64,000 nt of DNA from Nautilus pompilius (taxonomy: Eukaryota; Mollusca; Cephalopoda; Nautilida; Nautilidae), in NCBI GenBank assembly GCA_018389105.1, contig JACATO010002186.1, positions 4,478,501 to 4,542,500 of the forward strand. The letters are read 5' to 3'. Below, piece after piece: positions 1 to 12,300 of the stretch. Both the position numbers and the translations under genes were made by a program. The notes under the pieces were generated by a model. The model saw nothing but the letters and a program-made list of their open reading frames with translations, was not told where the DNA came from and did not search any database. Position 1 is the first letter of the stretch, and every line of letters starts with the position of its first letter.

Positions 1-544
1 CAATTTACAAAATATCTGATAACAAGGAACTGTTCAGAGATATGACAAACTTCAGTCTTACTGCAGGTTGTATCATCCAATTTACAAAATATCTGATAAC
101 AAGGAACTGTTTTCTGGAGAGAAATGTAAGTTTCTAAATTTAGGGCATCTCCCAATGAATACCAAGTCAATTCTGATTACCATTCAAGACTATTGCACTG
201 CAGATACCATGTTTAATTGTTCATTCTAAACACACAGAAAAGGCCTAAAGATGCACTTCACCCTACTTAAGTGTAACCATTAGAAATGAACTTTTAAATG
301 TGGACTTGTCAAAGAAAAGAACAGATTGCCAATACTGAAAAGACTTGTTCATCATCTGTTAAGCCTACTCTTTTTTCTTTTTTTCTGCATTGCACAACGG
401 CGTTTTAAATGCAGGTGTTTCTGTCAAGTCAGGGTACTATCCATCAGTGGCTTTCTGGGTTGTTGATTAGCAATGGTAATGTATGTTTTAGTGAAAATGA
501 ATGATGATATTATGCCCCAAATTATTTATTACTCCAAAAAGATC
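1..544. other. Noncoding flank with a 34-bp direct repeat
   Basis: No coding exon is visible. A 34-base sequence starting CAATTTACAAAATATCTGAT occurs at 1-34 and again at 78-111, so the copies are 77 bases apart. The sequence after each copy differs. This is a local duplication or the edge of a larger repeat cut by the window boundary. Confidence 0.6.
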
Positions 545-761
545 TGTGGGAATCTCTCTCACTTTGACATAAATCAGAATAGAATTTCCAATTATGCAAT
601 TGTATACAAATGGTAAAAATATCTTATGTATAGTGTTTCATTTTATCTAGTTGATGTATTAGCACATGCACAATTAACAGTTTCAAAGTAGCAGTCTTTT
701 TTGTTTGAGTCTCCATAGAATAATTACCTAAGTTGATGTCTAATGTATTACAAATTTGGCA
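545..761 (+). repeat. 5' LTR, internally deleted
   Basis: It starts TGTGGGAATCTCTCTCAC and ends in TTGGCA. Its start and its last ~120 bases align with the 3' LTR, including the shared run GTTTCAAAGTAGCA and a shared AATAATTACCT. It is 217 bases against 465 for the 3' LTR, consistent with loss of about 250 bases from its middle. Confidence 0.65.
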
Positions 762-849
762 TTGAGGACTGTGGACTACTGGTGATTTAGTGTTGAAGAA
801 TCCAGGATTTTGCTGTAAAACTATTATGGAAAAGTAGACAGAAAATGTG

Positions 850-3800
850 CAATCTTCTTGATGAAGGTAGAACTAGAGATGTATTCCACACTTTGCCATT
901 TTTTTAGTGCCAGCAAAACCGAGAGACACTGCATTGAAGGATATTGAATGAGTGTCAGAAAAACATTTTCATCTGCTAAAACTGGAGATAACAGAATTTT
1001 CATTTTGGAATGAGAAACCAAAATGCCAAAAAATTGGTCAGTGACTATACCTTAGTGCTAAAGAAACCTTCCACTTATTATTATCTATTATTATGGTGTC
1101 TGTTTAAACAGGACATTATGAGACAGATTCTCGTGTGGTCCCAATAATGCTCAGATTCAAAACAAACTGTTAAATACATTAGTAGATTTAACATTCAAGT
1201 TGTGCCTGACAGATAGCAACTGCAATGGAAATGATTAACAGGAATGCTAAGGAATTTTGTCCGTTCAATCAGAATAGTAGTTCTAGCAGCATTAATTTCA
1301 TGCTAAAAGTGTTACAAAATGTTACAAGAGTAATGGTTAATATTTAGCTTATTCATGTAAGTTCAAAAAGGCAAAGTGTTTCAAATGTGAAAAGATGAGA
1401 CACATCAGTTCAGCCTGCAAAAGCAGTGTATAGGAGAGACAACACAGGTCTAAAAGAAAAATCTATGAAATAATGCAGAATAGTATGAACAGAACTTTAA
1501 CCCCAAAATCAGAGCAGCCAGATAGAATAAATTGGACAGAAAAGTTTTAGGCATATATTCACTATATGCGACTAGTTTAACAGACAAAAAGAAACGTTCA
1601 ATCAAGATGCTCCAAATGCTTTGAGAGAAGCTGTTGAATGAGAGCTAGAAAAATTAGGGGAAAATGGTATTATTATAAAAACCAAAAAAATCCAAGTTAG
1701 TCAATCCATTAGTTATTGCACCCAAGAGACATAATACTACAAGAATATGTAGGGATTTTAAAGTTACTATAAATCAAGCAGTAGAGGATGAACAGTACCA
1801 ATTATTGATAACTCAAGATCTGTTTTCAGTGCCCAGTGGTTCAAAAGTTTTTAGTAAACATGACCTGCAACATGCCTAATGCTCAATTAAGTATTAAAGA
1901 AGATGGTAGAGAATACCTCATAATAAACACACAAATGATAGTATGGTGTAAAATCTAGTCCTAAATTTTTCAATTCAAAATAGACAAAATTTTGTGGGAA
2001 GTTTTAAATGTGTTTGCAAACAAGACAATATATTAATTGGTGGTGATACTGGAAAGAGAATTTAGCAATTCTAGTCAAGGTACTCAAGAGATTGCTCAAA
2101 TGTAATGTACTCTTTATGTTAAAATGTGAGTTCTTAAATCCATAAGCCATGAATTTAGGTTTGAAAATAGATAAAGATGATCTATATACAATTGAAGATG
2201 ATGCCAAGTCATGTTGTGTCCGAATTGAGATCCTTCTTAGGGACGATCCAATATTATCACTCATTCTTGTCAGTTCTAGCTACAAAGTTAGAGCCACTTT
2301 ATTCATTGTTGATGAAAGGTGGACCATGAAAGTGGAAAAACGAGTGTTAAAATGTATGAGTTGTGTAATGAGTCTCTGTCAAGTGATGCATTGTTAATGC
2401 ATTATACAAAAAGGGAACTGAAACTGACCTGTGATGCTTTGAGTTACAAGGTTGGGGCATTGATTAGTCCTGTAATGGATAGTGGGTGAGAAAGACACAT
2501 AGCATTTACATTAAGAACTATGAACAATAGTGAGAAGAATTATGATAAATTGAAAAGGAAGTACTCTTGATAAACTTTGGCATAAAGAAATTTCATCAAT
2601 AATTGTATGGAAGAAAATTTACATTATTTACTGACTATAAATTACTGTTGGCAATACTAGGATTAAAATTTCCCATGCCAACACTTGCTGTGAAAAGAGT
2701 GCAAGGATTTGACATTCATCCTGTCAGCATATGATTATGAAATTCAATATAGAAAATCTGAGAATCACTTAAATGTTGATGCACTATCCAGATTACTGAA
2801 CAAGGATTACAATGTTGATAGGGTTGAGGAAATGTATAATTTAGGTTGCTGATTTCCCAGTAACAGCAGATGACATTGAAAAAGAAATTAAATTTGACCC
2901 AGTATTTAACAAAGCCTACAAGTAAACAGTAGCTGGTTGGCCAGAAAATTGTGATGATTGGAGGTTATAATCCTATCACAATCAAAGGTATGAACTGTCA
3001 TATGAACAGGGTTTACTTTTTGGTATGATAGTCATTACTTCACCAAAGTTTAGGGAGAAAATACTTGAAGAATTACAAAGGGAGCACCTAGGAATTTGTT
3101 CCATGAAATCAAATGCAAAAAGTTTTGCATGATAGCCAAAAATGAATGACAAAATTGATCAAATGGTTAAAAGATGTGAGAAGTGTACCACCAAAAGAGT
3201 CTTTACAAACATGGAAATGGGCCACAAGGTGTTGATTTTTGTGAAAAAAGTATAGATTATTACCTAGTACTGATAGCTGGTTACTTTAGTGAATAGAAGT
3301 CAAACACATGCATAGCACAACTGCAGAGAATACATCTGATGAGTTAAGGTTAATTTTTTCAAACTATTGGTTGCCTGAAGAACTGGTGACAGACAATGGA
3401 CCCCATTTTATGAAAAATTTATTGAATTCATGAAACTAAATAGTGTCAAACATGTACTACCATATTACCCTGCATCTAATGGGGCAGCCAAAAAGTCTGT
3501 TCATATTGTAAAAGAGGCTCTACAAAAACAGATATTAGCAGGAAAAAAGATGTCAACGATGCATAAGTTGGCAATTTTTTTTATAAAATACAGTACCATT
3601 AGTATGGAGGAGGTACACCTGCTGAGTTAATGGTCAAAAGATTTTTAAGAAAAAGATTAAATCTGGTGAAATAATATTTAGCAGAGTTTGTAGAGAATGA
3701 ATAATCTAGACAAAAAGAGTATCATGATAATGGTACAATAGCCAGAACATTTGAAATAAATGATAAAGTGCATATTCTCAACCCAGCCAGGAGTGAGCCA

Positions 3801-3850
3801 CAGAAATGGGCACTAGAAGTAGTTGAAGAAAAATTGTGGAAAACATAAAT
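850..3850 (+). pseudogene. gag-pol remnant of Ty3/Gypsy element
   Basis: Domains in order by translation: gag-like sequence near 1110-1250 (a DRF-CG pattern followed by DLTFK); one CCHC zinc knuckle of spacing C-X2-C-X4-H-X4-C at 1377-1418; reverse transcriptase from about 1570, with a recognisable FSKHDLQHA segment near 1850; RNase H at about 2420-2810 with a TDYK segment and a closing NVDALSRL motif; integrase at about 3060-3600 with an HH-CC-like zinc region and a TDNGPHF core segment near 3390; then a C-terminal tail to about 3830. Reading frame is lost many times. The short open frames at 2149-2397 and 3430-3630 are pieces of this reading, not genes. Confidence 0.8.
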
Positions 3851-4006
3851 ATCCTAGTAAATCTTGAAAATACTAAGTGATATATGTCCATTCAAATCAG
3901 ATGATTGCAACCCATCATAATCACATATCAACAAATATTAATAATGAAGATATGGAAATTGAATGTTATTCCTGAAAGTCATTCAAAAATCTGTTGACAT
4001 GCTATA

Positions 4007-4471
4007 TGGTGGCTTGAATCTCTCTCACTCATTAGTATTACATTTGCTTGTCACAATTTATTTCTCTTGTCACATCAGATGGAATCCAAAATGTTTTCTA
4101 TAAAAACTTCAAGCTTTCCATCATGAGTCGGCATTCAGTGGACTTTGATAAAGTTTCATAAAATGGTAACAGTCCATTTGTCATGGACAGGATAACTCCA
4201 TCAATAGTTCTCAGGAAGTCTGAGAGGATTAGGAACCCAGTAGCAAAATTTCACTTATAACATGTATATTCATCATATCAGTTCAATATTATTTTAATGT
4301 AACTCGTTTTTCTCTCTCTAGGATTGAATTATGTAGTGCATCATTTTATTGTGTTGATGTATCAAGCGCATGTGCAATAAATAGTTTCAAAGTAGCATCC
4401 CTGTGTCTCTTTCAAATAATTACCTTAGTTAAAATCCAATATATTATACTGTGTATTTTTTGTGCTTGGCA
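4007..4471 (+). repeat. 3' LTR of the Ty3/Gypsy element
   Basis: It starts TGGTGGCTTGAATCTCTCTC and ends CTTGGCA, and aligns at both ends with the 5' LTR. The interior (about 4050-4320) has no counterpart in the shortened 5' copy. Divergence between the two is clearly visible by eye, indicating an old insertion. Confidence 0.65.
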
Positions 4472-5973
4472 TGCTATAGCCACAAAAGATCTTGGCTATA
4501 CTTTGACTAGACTTTTATACCAAAAGCTTAAGAAGTTGTGAGTGAAATAGGATAGTCCATTGTTTTAAGAATTGCTCATTTAGTAAGAAAGATTAAACAA
4601 ACACTTTATATTTAAAATTATAACAAAAACAAATAATTTATTTTAAAAAGTTTTTCTTGGTATAAAAATATGTTACATTTTATTGTTTTTTAATAACAGC
4701 TGAAAAGTCAGTAAAAAAGAGCTTTTAGTTTCTTTATAATTAAGGTTCCTCACTTAATTATGCAACTCTTAAAATAAAAACTACTTATGTGTAAGAGATT
4801 TGCATTAAAATGTTGCTTTACAGAATTATTCATGAAACTGACATGTTGTTATTAAAATTCTGTGATACGAAGATTTAGCAAACTTGAAAAGAAAGAAAAA
4901 AAGTTTAATAGAAATAATAACATTCTAAAGTGACAATGAAACTGAAAAATAAGGACAATTAAGAATTGCTTTTTTATTATGGAACATATAAATATCATTT
5001 AAAAACATACAGCTAATGTGGAATATTTTTTCAAATGAAAAATAAAAATATCCTTAGTGAATTTTTTTAGTAAAAGTTGAGAAGAATGATGATAAATTAA
5101 TATGCTATGGTTTTATGTAATATTGCAACATTTTTGTTTTTTATGTAAATACAGTTATCAGAATGAATTCATTTATTGATTTAATGGAATTATCTACTGT
5201 TTTACTTTTTTTGTAGACATTTTTGGTAGTATGGGGCTAAATCTATTTTTATGCCATCACAATATCAGCAAAAAAAATTTTTTTTACTATCAAATATTAC
5301 TTATATTTAATGTCAAATATTAAAGTTTTTATTGAAATTAATCATCCTAAATTAATAAAAAAACTTTTAAAAATATGCATTTAAAAAGAGACAAGTATAA
5401 CAAATTTTAGTAAAAATGCCTCAGATATTCTGCATAATAAATTTTTAGAAAATCCAAATAAGGTAAATATTGAAGTACTGTTTATTTAAAAATTTTAATA
5501 TTGATGAATAATGTGATTTTTGATTATGAATGTGAAACATTAAAAAATAATAAGTTTATTTTTCTAACACTATTGTAATATTATAATGTAATTTAAAGTA
5601 AATATACATAAATGATATTTAAGATTTTAATAAGGGTATTTATGAATTTTTCTATATGCAGAATCTCAAAAAAATGAAGCTTGATTTTTATTATTTGTGA
5701 ATAATTGCCTATCAATATGTTTACTTCATCTAGGAAAAAATAATTTACATTAACATACACTCTCACCTTTTTCCATGAATGAATGTGAGCCTAAATTTAA
5801 TAAGACTAATCATAAATGCATCTAGCACTTGCTACACTGTTTTGTTTGTTTTTTTTTTTCAATTTAATGATTAAATGCCAGAGAACCATTCATATCTTTG
5901 TTTTAGCATCAAGCAAAAGTGTAAGTTGATAATCTTTAAATTATTTTCTCACTTTTTTTTTTTTTTTTTACAG
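4472..5973. other. AT-rich sequence upstream of the RAD51AP2-like coding exon
   Basis: Very A+T-rich with no supported coding exon. The right end (about 5951-5973) is a pure T tract followed by ACAG, a strong 3' splice site, so at least the right part is an intron that joins an upstream 5'UTR exon not identified here. Confidence 0.5.
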
Positions 5974-5974
5974 A
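5957..5974 (+). other. 3' splice site before the first coding exon
   Basis: A long T run ends in ACAG, and the exon starts at 5974. About 105 bases of 5'UTR lie between this site and the ATG at 6079, with stops in the coding frame, so the coding region starts inside this exon and the promoter is further upstream. Confidence 0.6.
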
Positions 5975-6078
5975 TTAAGCAAACCATTTTCACTTTGATG
6001 GCAATCTTTCTGACTTACACTAAATTCCAATGCAGGTGTATCTGAATAGCGGTATTGGAATAATTCAACAAAGTATTA

Positions 6079-9000
6079 ATGGAAAACTGCATCATGGACA
6101 AACAATTATGTCAAAAGGATTCTCTATTTTATCAAACTGCTCAAGATTTATTGCTTTCTAACTTCAAGCTTGGCAACCAAGAATTTTTGAAAAGAAAATA
6201 CAAAAAATCTAAAAAGCATAAAATTTTGACAAGAAATTATCTAAGACAAAAAATTTTTATTAAACCAGAAATAATTAGACTCATACAGTCATCTATATCA
6301 TTTTCTGATATCTATGCATATCCAATAAACTCTTTTACAAAAGACTTATTATATAGTAATTCAAATTTGAACTATTTTAGTTTACAGAAAGATAATACAT
6401 TTGAATTTAGAAAATATTGTTTTAATACTCAAGTGAGTAACAAACAAAATCAAATGGATGAAAATATAAAGCAACATGAAATTAATTTTGATGGATTTTT
6501 CAGTAAAAGTTGTAAATTTTCAAGGCTAGCTAAAATTTATTATTCTTCAGAAAAACCTAACCACGTTGAAATGCTAAAATTATCCCAAGATAAAACAAAC
6601 AATATATTTGAAAATAAATTTTGTACTGTCTCACAATATTCATTTTCTGAAATTAATCATAAAACTATGATTACAGATATAATATTACTTGGCTCCAATA
6701 CTAAGTACTGTGGATCTCTGATAGCAGTGTTTGAAGATTCTAAAATCACTGAGACATTAGCCACTATACTTCATATCAATAGTTCAAACAGCTGTGAAGC
6801 TTTATATCTAAAAGTTTACAAAGATAAAGAACAAAATTTAAATATTTATAATGAGTCTATTGAGAATTGTACAAATATTACTGCAGATATACATGGATAT
6901 GAAGAACATGAAAATCCAGTGATCAGCTTTCATGGATTAGAATGTATCAGAGGCAAATCAGAAGAGATACTACTTTTTGGCAAGCTGTTTGAAAATATTC
7001 TTTATCCAAATGCAGGCATTATGCAAAATGTTTTTAAAAACTGCAATTGTGAGATTATGACCACAAAATATTGTAACATACCAAACTATGGAAATAAAGA
7101 AAGATATAAACAGTTCAATTACATAGAACAAAAAAATTTTCATTCTGCAGATGCATTTGGAAGAAAAAATAATGAAATTATCAAATACCCAAATAAAAAA
7201 ATTTTCACTTTAGAATTTTTGAAACAGTTTAACCCAGATAACTTTGCATGTATGTCATTACCTTTTGTGACATGCAAACCTGTAAATGAATGTTCTAAAT
7301 GTTTGCAAAATGAACAAACAGAAATCAACTCTGAATATTACATGAATGAATTTGGATCTTTAGTACAGACATCAGTACTAAAGCCAAATGCTACTATGAA
7401 TTTCAATGTGACTGACCAAAAGGTACCACAACAGAATGAAGTATTACTAGAAAATGATAATGAAAGTTTGTATCATGGAGTGAAAGAAAGTAAGTAATTT
7501 AAAAGAATCACTTTGTAATTTAAAGATAAATTTAGAATAATGATAAAAATAAAAGGATAAATTATTGTTAAACATTTCTTTTTTTCTAATTTACTAAGAT
7601 GCCTTCTTCAGGTTTACAACTAACAAAAGTCTTAATTTGTATTATAAACCAATAAATAATGTTTTTTTTTTATCAATTTTCTTTAAAATTCTCTTTGTAA
7701 AATTCTAATATTTGGTAAGGACAAACTATATCAAAATTATTTTACTGTATTTTTTCAGGTAAGGCTGTAAAAACAGTTTATTTTATGCAACTGTTTCAGA
7801 CTTTTAACAAAACAAAAAAATCATGAAAATAGCCACATTTAATCATTAAAAAATCTTTTTAATTTAATCTAAGTTAATATATCAGTTGCAAATTTATTTG
7901 CTTTGCTTATGATTAGTTTTAACTAAAAAAATGAACAATCTCATGTAAAAGCTTGTTTTTAAGTTTTTAAAATTCTTGAGTATAATATGTAGAAAAAATG
8001 AAGTAATATTTCTCAAGGGAATTTAATGGTATTTTATTTTTAAAAACTTACAAAATTCTATCATTTAGGGCTTTAAAATTTTGCACACACATTCATTTAA
8101 TAATTAAATATGTAAAAACAATCATAATAATTTTAGTTTTACCAAGTATTGAGATTAAATGTTAATAGTGAAAATTCCTCTTTATAGGTTTAACCAAAAT
8201 GCAAAACAAAACTTATCACAAAAAAAGACAAAAAGAAAGGACAAGTAAAAGGGATAGTAAATATAGTTTTTAAATTTTTTTTATATATTCAATGAAAGCC
8301 TGTTATTATCATTAGAAATTAACAATGAATAAAAAATCCAGATTTCAGATTTAGAAATTTTTTGTTTTGAATTTTTATTTTATTAATTAAATTTTTTTCT
8401 GACAAATTAATTAGCATTGTTGACATTATGCTCAGTTATCATTTGGTGTATTACTGGAAATGAGCTATTATTAACATCTGTCATTCATGTTCATCCATAT
8501 CTCATGCTAACATGAAAAAAAAAAAATTTTTAATGAAAACATACCAAACAGTGTTAACCCTAATCAAGCGTGCATGTATTTCTTTATAGAGAAAAGAAAA
8601 TATCCCTTAGAGTCTGCTTTTGACTGGAAACACATTGAAAGTTCTTATAAGTCAGATGAAGTAGAGGATATTTCCACAGGTATGATTATGTACTTTTAAA
8701 ATAATATTTTTATTCTTAATTTTTGTAATTGTACATATAACAAAGATAATATATCCCAAGATAATGTATGTATGAATAATACAGTCAAGCAGTATTTATT
8801 TTACACAATATTTGTAGTAAAAAATTGTGATTCAATAGTGAATTAATATTTTTTCTTGCTCTCTGAATTTCTTAAAACTAGATTATATAACTAGTTCAAT
8901 TGAAAAAAAAATCAAACAAACGAGAAAAAAAAACAAAAACACCTTATTACATTTTATAGGGGTGGACCTATAAGTTCTGAAGAAAGTATTGATAAACACT

Positions 9001-9307
9001 ATCCACTTCTTTATCACAAGCAAATTGCGATTACATCACTAATTTGACTTTGGATTTCTTGGAAAAAGCAAATTTTCTTACCTCATCTCCTTAAAACAAA
9101 ATAAAAAACATCATCACAATACCAAGTACTGAACTTTAGTTAACTTTTTTGAGGCCTTATAAAATAAACATCTGTTTTCTATTTTTAGAAAGAAAAGAAA
9201 ATGTTCAAAGTATTTTATCTTTAAACATATGCCAAAAACCATTACGAGTTGGCTTATCAAAAAAGATAAAGGTACCATCTCTTCATCCATATGCAAAAAG
9301 AAAGTAA
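6079..9307 (+). CDS. RAD51AP2: RAD51AP2-like protein (three coding exons)
   Basis: Coding exons are 6079-7489, 8590-8679 and 9189-9307, joined by consensus GT/AG sites, all in phase 1, giving 539 residues. The ATG at 6079 is the first in its frame: an in-frame TAA precedes it, and the exon itself begins near 5974 after a T-tract acceptor. The last exon encodes QKPLRVGLSK followed by SLHPY (residues about 516-535). That is the conserved C-terminal RAD51-binding motif of RAD51AP1/RAD51AP2. One very large low-complexity-like exon followed by two tiny exons matches RAD51AP2 rather than the many small exons of RAD51AP1. Known role of the family: binding RAD51 and promoting meiotic homologous recombination in the nucleus. 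Exon 1 is Lys/Asn/Ser-rich with a basic cluster at residues 38-48 and no recognisable fold. The protein is much shorter than the roughly 1,100-residue human one. The RAD51-binding call is firmer than the paralogue assignment. Confidence 0.62.
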
Positions 9308-9339
9308 GTTGACCATGTTCCTGTTAGTACTGATATAGG

Positions 9340-9389
9340 AATAAATGTCATGTCACTGTAGTATAAAAGATAAGAATGTGAAAAATAAA
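9340..9389 (+). terminator. Candidate polyadenylation signals
   Basis: AATAAA occurs at 9340-9345 and 9384-9389, 33 and 77 bases after the stop codon. Either could end the RAD51AP2-like transcript, but the region is so A+T-rich that chance hexamers are expected. Confidence 0.35.
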
Positions 9390-12300
9390 ATGTTTTGTAA
9401 ATCAAACTAAAGTTTCATAGAAGTTGTAGAAAGTTGTCTATTTTATTCACCTCAAATTTTGAATTGCTTGTTTTGTAATCAATTTGTCTTTATTAGTATT
9501 TTGAAACTAAAACTTGGCAAATGTAATTTTTTTAGGTTTTAGTAAGGATAAGAAATATTTTATTTTATTTAATTTTATAAATCCAACAAAGTTATCTAGA
9601 AATATAAATCAAGCATTATAAAAGGTTTATAAAGTCTTAAAGGGTTTCACTATTTAGTAAATGTTAACTACATAAGATAGACTAAAGAAATAAATAAATT
9701 GTATTACAATGCCATATATTCAAAGTTTATGATTGATGCAGCAATGGATCTTTAAACAGCATTTAGTCCATTGCCAATTCTTTGAGCACATTCTCCAGTG
9801 TTAGGACTGTGATATAACTAATAAATGCCTTGTTGGTACCTGGTTTGCAAGCATTTTGTATCATTAATTAAATGTTTCTTTAAACTTCTTTATTCAACAA
9901 CTAATGGAGCTGCTGGAAAGTGAATTCCTGTTGGAGTGTCCTAAATGTTTCTTTCATTGCAGCAAGCCACAAGATGCATTTAGCCTTTTATATATAATGA
10001 TTAGGAAAGTTAAAAAAATAAAATGTGCGAGCAAAGGAACCATTTCTTTCTGTGAATTAAAAAGGCTCCTCTTATTTACGTAATATAGTTTTAAAATGAT
10101 AATCTTTAGTTGCAGTTTCCATAATCTAAACAGTTGGATTTTATATTTTTCTGAAAAAAAATTTTTTTTTTCATTTTTTTAAAAAAAAAATAGCCAGTAA
10201 AGGTTAAAAAAAAAATAAATTTCATAAATCTGCTTTGTAAAAATAATATGCAATGTTATTTTAATTTTTGGTGCAGTAACTGCATAAAATGTTATAAATT
10301 TTTCTATCCTTGAAACTATTTTACTTGTTTTTAAATTTATGCAAATTATTCAGAAATACTGCATTTTTGAATCAGTTTTGGTCAGCTAAAAGGCAACCAT
10401 TTTCACAGTTGTCTTACTGTACTATTATATTTTCAAGAAAGTGAGTGTATGAGAAATTGTTTCTATATTCAATAACATTTCTGTAAATCTTATGTTTGCG
10501 TAAAGATAAAGAAATTTTTTAGACCTATTACAAAAAAAAACAAAAACAAAACAGATTGAATTTAAAAAAAACAACAAAAACTATAGCCATTTTCAAACCA
10601 GAATATTAATTGTTTTTGTCAATTTTTTCCCAGGTTTTTATCTTTATGGTAAAATGGATATTTTTTAATGTAAGAGTATACTAATTATATATATTTCCAT
10701 TTTAAATTATCAAGTGGTTTTAAAATTACTGTATTCCAAAATTATTGGACAATGTTTTGATTAATACATTAATTAAATATTTGTTTAATGTACTGACGTT
10801 TGAATTTAATCAACACTAAAAAAAAAACTGTTACAAAATTTGTCTTGCATTTGAACTTTGTTACTGTTATTGCTCTCATTTGTGTTCTCATTGAAGGAAA
10901 AGGCTGTGATACTTGTAACATATGCACTATTTGGTGTTGAATTAAAAGAAATGAAAAAGATATTGCATGATATTTGGCTTTTTTTATTTGAAAACAAAAT
11001 CATGCCAAGACCAAAGGGGATAGAAAAATGTTTAATTCTAAAATATTATGAAACAACTAAGAGAAATAAATATATTCAAATGTGATTATGATACAGTTCT
11101 AATAAATGTTTTCATAACTATACTGAGCTATTCCAGCTGTAATGAATAAAAACACGAGGAAAGGTTTCCCTGATGGTAAAGCAAAGTATTTATAGGATGA
11201 AAAAAAAAAAAAAATCAAAGCAACCATTACATTTCTGTTCATAAAGTTTATTTCTATTATTGTAAAGTAAACAAACTAATTTCCATGTTTCTCAAATTTT
11301 TCCTATTGAAATAATACCATTATCAAAATCTTTCTCAGCGTGACTGGAAAAATAATTGTGGAGAATCTGATAATTTAGTAATTTTAAAGTCCAATATTTA
11401 ACTATAGCCATGCCAAAACTTTTGCATCATTCTAGAATTTTCTAATTTTGCTAGGTAAAGTTTAATTAAATTTGCTTAATTTGCATAATAATGTTACAAT
11501 AATGTACTGAAGTGCATACCTTTTTGTAGTTTTCCATATACTTAATGGAAAAACAATCAAAATTGAAAAATGTGACAATATGAATTCTAGCATGTAAATA
11601 CTTGTACACAATTTCTAAGGAGTCACGAGACTCAATTAATAGTATTCAAAAACAGACAGACATTTATTAGTGGTCATGGGTACAGTGTCAATCTATATGA
11701 ACATTATTTGAAAACAGATTTTTGTTTTAATTTCTAGACTGATGCAAGACTTTTGGCTATGGCTATAGACGATTAGTGCAGGAATTTCCCACCACCCCAC
11801 CTTATTAGCAGATAGCTAGTTCTACTAACAAGGTGGTGGTAAATGCTTGAACTGTCTAGTTCTACGTCGGTAACTTACTGCTCTCATCATGTAATAATCC
11901 TGCTTTGATTGTGCTCAGTTAAATTCCAAGTAAACAAAGGATTAATTAAAAAATCAATGGAAGTACATTGTCAAGTACTCAATTTACTGTTTATTCTTCT
12001 TTAGTGCATGTACTTTTTTTCCAGCATAACCTAACCATGGCAAATCAAGTTTTCTTTGAAAAAGAACAATTGCAAAAACATCTAATCTCTTCCTTTTGAA
12101 TGAAAGATAAATTTTAGCCTAAAATCAAAACTAAAGCACATTTAGCCCAGTGAATTTTTTTTTTCCATTTTAAACAATTTTTAAAAATATGTAACATGTG
12201 GCCATGCTCTGTAATTACTTCAAATTTAAATGTGCTAGTTAACACATCACATTTATTAAAACTCTTTCATCCTGAAGCCTCTTGTACATGTTAAAGCAAC

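Larger units (their letters stand above)
545..4471 (+). mobile_element. Decayed Ty3/Gypsy LTR retrotransposon
   Basis: The element is bounded by two related LTRs (545-761 and 4007-4471) and has the Ty3/Gypsy order gag, CCHC zinc knuckle, reverse transcriptase, RNase H, integrase. This order is seen directly by translating the + strand across several frames. The RNase H and integrase parts resemble the K02A2.6-type Gypsy polyproteins common in animals. Stops and frameshifts occur throughout and no long frame survives, so the copy cannot be autonomous. The internal part is only about 3.2 kb, shorter than a usual 4-5 kb gag-pol, so internal deletions are likely, for example in protease and the middle of reverse transcriptase. 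No clear target-site duplication was seen. The family call is firm; the exact ends are approximate. Confidence 0.85.

Noticed and set aside
824-2264. Minus-strand frames at 824-1021 and 2004-2264
   Set aside because: They lie antisense to the Ty3/Gypsy gag-pol reading and have no motif of their own.
7140-7328. Minus-strand 62-codon frame
   Set aside because: It is a shadow inside the first coding exon of the RAD51AP2-like gene.
10806-11085. Overlapping short frames on both strands
   Set aside because: AT-driven and hydrophobic/Lys-rich, with no motif, no splice context and no start context.
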